DNA of 64,000 nucleotides from Leptodactylus fallax (Eukaryota; Chordata; Amphibia; Anura; Leptodactylidae): the NCBI GenBank assembly GCA_947044405.1, contig CAMRHE010000011.1, positions 5,004,501 through 5,068,500 of the forward strand. The letters are read 5' to 3'. Made by a program: the position numbers and the translations under genes. Position 1 is the stretch's first letter, and every line of letters begins with the position of its first letter. This document shows positions 59,206 through 64,000 of this stretch, one piece after another. Under the pieces are notes generated by a model. The model saw only the letters and a program-made list of their open reading frames with translations. It did no database searches and was not told the origin of the DNA.

Positions 59206-60889
59206 CACTTGGTAGGTATCATTACTGGATGATATTGCTCAGTGTATATATCAGTAGTCAATATAGTGTTTATACATGTGTCATCAATATATTACATTGG
59301 TTTGTGTGTTCTAATTAATGCTTGGGACTGGTGAAGAGTGAGGCCTTTCCTTTCAGTGAGCACAGGACCAGACTTCCTGCCATTTTATGACCCAGTCTGG
59401 CAGCAAGTTCTTTGAAGTAATAAAGGCCAGGCCAGCTACATGGCTTATCAACTCTCTGTCACTGCCAGGCTCACTCTCACCTAAGAGAGGAGGGAAGTTG
59501 TGACTGGAGTTAACCTCAGAGGCCAGCAAAGATCCAGCTTTCCGAGGTGGAGATAGAACAGTTAACTAACTAACTTTCCCAGGAGCAGATTAATTAGTTC
59601 ATCCCTCACTTCAGGGAGTAGGAGTAGGGGGGCACTCTGGCAGGAGGCATGGCTAAGCACAAAGTAGGAGCTTCACCTTACAAAGGACTGGGAATACCTT
59701 GGAATTTTTGTCACATCTTGGAGCCAGCGACCAAGTTGGGTGTGCCCAAAAGATCCACCAAGCTCCATGGAACTAAAAAGGACTCTAGGTTATTAGGTTT
59801 ATTCTGTTTTTATCCTTTTATTTTAAAACTATTTACTTGTCTTGTCATCTCTTGTCTTTTTCATATATAGCACTGAACCCTTTGGGTATGACATCATTAA
59901 ATTTACTTTGTGTTTGCTCTATGAACCCATTACCTTTTTGAAGTGTGCTTACATCTGACTGCTTGGAGCAATAGCACGTGTCTGGGATTCTTATTGATCC
60001 TGATTCTGAATACAATAGGTGGTGATGGCATGTATTTGGGGTGTGTGGACTGTTTTGAGGTGTGATTTACTCTCAATTTGCTGCCTGAGTAAAGGGTGAG
60101 GGCAAGATTGAGTGAGTGGAGTGAATAGATCCCTGACAGCCCCACCCACATTATGCTAGAACTGCCTATACGTGAAAGAAACAAAAGCTTCTCTAGACTA
60201 CTTTACTCAATAGATCGTTCATAAATCATTAAGGCATATGTTTAGATTACTTAGAAATATACCAACAAGGTAATAATTGATATCAACAGTATATAGAGAT
60301 ATATGATCACATTTTATCTAAATCATAAAAGCATTAAATTATCAGGTCTTATCAAAGGCTTTCAATATTTATTTTCTTTTATTAATCTGTAGTATTTACA
60401 TTACCATTGCTGATAAAAGGATACAGATTAGCTAGGTAAATGTGAAAATACGAAACATGGAATAAGATTTTAGCAGAGTTTGCAACCAGTGACTTTGGGC
60501 CACATCTTCTATTGGCTCCTTAGCATGTAGCTCTCAGGTTGGTAGCATCTGTAGCTGTGGATGCACACATGTTCAGAATTTAAGGAACTATGATTAGACC
60601 AATATCACTAATTTTAATACTATGCTAACAACTGTTTTGCTGACAGGTCTTTCATAAGTAGCTGGCTGTCAATTGGCTCTATATTTAGCACCAAAAAGAC
60701 TAAACTTTTATACTAATACAGTATAAGTGTCTTTGCTTGTATTTTAAAGCTCAATTTTTCTCTTTTAGTTCACTGTTTTGACTTGATTAATTGGTTATAA
60801 ATTTTTGATTTATTTGATTTTGACCACTACAGTCAAAGGGCTAAAATATCTTTATCAGAATTTGTATTTATTTTTTTCCCTGCAGGTGT

Positions 60890-61330
60890 TTTCCAACATT
60901 TATCTCCTACAGTATCCACAGTATAGGGGTACCGGTGAATCCCCCAACGGGCCCTGTGCCTTTAGGGGGCCCTACTGGACTCTCACTGATTTTTTAAAAG
61001 GCAGAGGGGGTGCACTAACGACCTTATTAACTTACCTATCTCCGCTCCTGCTCACTGCAGTTTTTCTCTTCAGCCTCCAGGGGCCCCCTGTGCGCCGCAC
61101 ATCACGTCATCGCGACATGATGTGCGGTGCACAGGGCCCATTGTAGGCTGAAAAAGGAAGAGGAGGGTGAGAGCAGGAGCAGTGATAAGTAAGTGAATGC
61201 AGCCATTTCTCTGCAGTTCTGCCGATCCAGTTGTTAATAATACAACCGGATTGCAGAAGCGGGAAGAAGTGGTGCCCCGACCCATTTCTGCTACTGGTAG
61301 ATTAGGAAGCCACACACTACAACTTTTAGG
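60890..61330. repeat. GC-rich repeat with long inverted arms
   Basis: TTACCTATCTCCGCTCCTGC, TTCTCTTCAGCCT and CCCTGTGCGCCGCACATCA on the left side are mirrored by TGATGTGCGGTGCACAGGG, AGGCTGAAAAAGG and GAGCAGGAGCAGTGATAAG on the right, centred near 61113. Arms are about 80 bp with mismatches. Probably a non-autonomous DNA element; the outer ends were not defined. Confidence 0.6.
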
Positions 61331-61752
61331 CCACAGGTCACATTAAGTCTGTGGCCTACAAGCTGAGTACCAATACTTACCAGTATGCTCTCCAGCCCCT
61401 CCTGCTCCGTGCACACTTGACATCACAAAATTGTGCCCGAAACAAGAAAGAGCGGGACCGGGGAGTGGACAGGTAAGTAATGAGCTAATACTACTATAAG
61501 GGGGACTATTGAAGGGGTCACTGTATGGACCATACATTCACTATCCCCCCCCATACAGTGGCTCTGTCACTATACCCCTCATACAGTGGCCACTTCTCTG
61601 GTTCCCCCCCCCCCATATAGTGGTCCTTTCATTGGTTTCCCATACTGTATGGGGACTAGTCATGGGGCCTTTATATTGTGTGGGGGCAGGGATGGGGGAA
61701 AATAGCCTGTGGGGGAGGGACATAAAAGTGTGTGTGGGGCATTAGGGGGGAA

Positions 61753-62029
61753 TATTAAAGGGGTTGTCCAAGCTTTTTTTTTTAGCCTATCCTCAGGAGG
61801 CCAACACCTGGTCGCATCAGCTGTATGGAGCCCTTTCAGGCACCCATCCTGTATACAATACGGAGCCGCAAGCAGAAAGCTCTGTCCAATGTATAGAGGG
61901 TGGGCACCTTCACTGCATCTCAGCACTTATTGAAGTCAGTGGGAGCTGAGCTGCAGTGACAGCGCAGGACCACTATACAGTGGCTATAAAAAACAAACAA
62001 ACATGAAGCCTGGACAATCCCTTTAATAT
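61753..62029. mobile_element. MITE, 'TTAAAGGGGTTGTCCA' ends
   Basis: Starts TTAAAGGGGTTGTCCAAGC and ends GCCTGGACAATCCCTTTAA, inverted repeats of about 16 bp with one mismatch. The internal CCAACACCTGGTCGCATCAG and CAGTGGGAGCTGAGCTGCAG words are typical of this very common frog repeat family. Fragments occur near 2706, 42235, 46195, 62160 and 63443. Confidence 0.75.
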
Positions 62030-64000
62030 TCCTCCCCTAATGTCTCACCCCACAGGATATTAGCCCCTATCACTGCCACACCACAATTTAATGGCCCTAT
62101 CATTGATCCCCATACAATATGGTGGACCAGTGAAGGGGCCATAAAAATATTAGGCCCAGACAACCCCTTTAAAGAGGTTGTACATAAATTAGAGCAACCT
62201 CTGTGGTGGCCAGAGATGTGTAAAATTAGAAAAAAAAAAAAACATACTTGCCGCAGCCCAGATGGAGACCGGAGGATGGGAGTTGTAGTAGCTAAGGATG
62301 TGCCACCTACCAGGCCGAACACACTCACCAACCACTCCAGCCTCACTCCTGGGCCGGACAGAGTCGAAGGGGGTCCTGCAGCACTACCAGATGGTGGTGG
62401 TAGTAGTTCTTTTCCCCGGGGCACTTCCAGTTGGAGAGGGGACCTCTCCTCTCTGAGCCGGTGTGATGGAAGTCAGAAGGGCCCTGATGTTATAGCAGGC
62501 ACGACTCAGGCAGCCAGTGGTAACAGTTGAACCAGGATACAGTTTTTATTGAAACAACTGGTAATAGCAAAATGGCAGCTTCCGAATGGGGGTAGTAGTA
62601 CAATGTCCAATTTCCCAGCCTTGGTTCTAGGAGGGTGCCCAGGGTTAACTATCACAGTCTTGGGCTCTACTACTCCTCCTCTCGTGCCTCTCCCAGAGAT
62701 GGATGATAGGGAGAGTGGTGGTACAGGGAGGCCTGACAGGGTTCTGGTTACCTGAAGACTAGGCCCGACGTGATCCTCCTGTCAGAGTCCTCTCCTGTTC
62801 CTCCTGGCATGGCACCAGAATGATCCAAAATGATGGACAGACAAACCAGTACTCCTGGCTGTCTCTGGGGCCGATAATACTCCTCCTGGAGACTATGATG
62901 GCTGACCATGCTCAGTCCAGCTTGTGGGGGCAGGAACTCTCTGCACACCCTCACTGTTCCACGGTACTCCGTCTCCAATGGGTACCATGGAGATGGAGTC
63001 TCCCACAAACCCGCCCAGTGGCCTGTGATAGGCCAGGGCTAAACCAAGGCTAGGTTTAAACACTGCAGGGGAGAAACAACAGGGAAAATCTGCAAACAGT
63101 GACACTTAACACAGGAGACGAAACATATCACAAAACCCAGAGGCACAAAGACAGACAATAAAAAGCAGCAGCCTCTGGGATGCTGAATACTCACTTGTCC
63201 CCAGCACCCCATTGTCCCCGCCAGTGTCTGTTCGGTCTCATGGCAGTGCCTCATTTTTGGAAATCCAGTACCTCCTATACCTAATTGGTGTCAGCTGTCA
63301 CATGAGGCGCAGGACTTCCACCAAGAAGGCGCTGGCACAAGACTAAATGGACGCTGGTGCCGGGGACAGGTGAGTGTGTTTTTTTTTAATTTTTTTTTTT
63401 TATTTTACACCTTTCTGCTCACCACATGGGTTGCTCCAATTCCTGGACAACCTCTTTAAAGGGTTTATCCACCTTTCTAATATTGATAGCCTGTCCTTAG
63501 GATAGGCCATTAATATTACATCTACGGTGGTCTGACAGCCTGGACCTCTGCAGATCAGCTTTTCCAGGACAGGTAATGCTAACAATTTCAGGAGCCATAC
63601 TGCTCGCTTGCCATACAGTGTGTAGCGGTGGGTTTAGGTAGTGCAGTGGTGCACATCATATGGCGGGTGAGCAGCATAGCTCCCGACATATTATTACCTG
63701 TAGCTGTGTCTGTGAGCAGTGGGCCCCTAGAAATAATTCCACTGATGGGCCATAGACATCCCAGTCCGACACTGTCACTGGGGACTCCACTGCTTGGAAC
63801 CCCAAGCAAATCACTAGAATGAGTGTCTCAAGCCCCCTGTCTCCTTACTGCAAGATCACATTGCTGAGGAGTTTGAATAGAGTACTAGTCAAGCATATGC
63901 CCTGCCACTACCTTCAGTGTCTTGGGGGATGACGGAAACTGGTAAGCACTCACGCAATGTATGACAATCTAATATAGGCTTATTACACAATGAGTACTTT

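Overview
The window is vertebrate nuclear DNA, most likely from a frog or toad. The only host gene I can support is CFTR. Coding exons 2 to 5 lie on the + strand at 50413-50523, 55138-55249, 56908-57123 and 57244-57333, each with consensus splice sites and correct phase. Exon 3 has one extra codon compared with human CFTR, and the wording ('ATSK', '[18 protein letters not shown]') is the form I recall from Xenopus. Exon 1 and exon 6 were not found, so about 50 kb upstream is CFTR intron 1 and/or the upstream intergenic region, and 57334-64000 is intron 5.

The rest is a dense, layered deposit of mobile elements. From left to right: palindromic non-autonomous DNA elements (1125-1841, 3112-3612, 4755-5129, 11985-13055, 13846-14042, 15296-16228); a 1.4-kb hAT-type element with a perfect 8-bp target duplication and an internal 31-bp minisatellite (6628-8037); a Tc1 element (8403-9971); a 5'-truncated L1 (about 16560-18620); a nearly complete Ngaro/DIRS tyrosine-recombinase retrotransposon with split direct repeats and an SGNH-hydrolase ORF (20225-26495), itself inside an older repeat; then a nest at 27.7-41.8 kb. 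The nest holds two back-to-back Tc1 elements, a TA microsatellite, a LINE fragment, a third Tc1 split by a full Ty3/gypsy LTR retrotransposon (32982 to about 40117), a pogo/Tigger-like MITE and a Helitron end. A fourth long Tc1 copy (43813-45464, same family as the split one) and a deleted fifth Tc1 (51703-52641, CFTR intron 2) follow.

The Ngaro and gypsy elements are almost intact, and their repeated ends are nearly identical. Most of their reading-frame breaks are single-base changes, several of them in homopolymers. Two stretches (about 33045-33480 and 39976-40175) look like corrupted consensus rather than biology: they sit inside LTR sequence, keep the expected length, but read as homopolymer noise. 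Frame breaks in this assembly should therefore be read with caution.

I found no prokaryotic-type operons, CRISPR arrays or rRNA. The feature closest to an unusual system is the Ngaro element that carries a hydrolase ORF.
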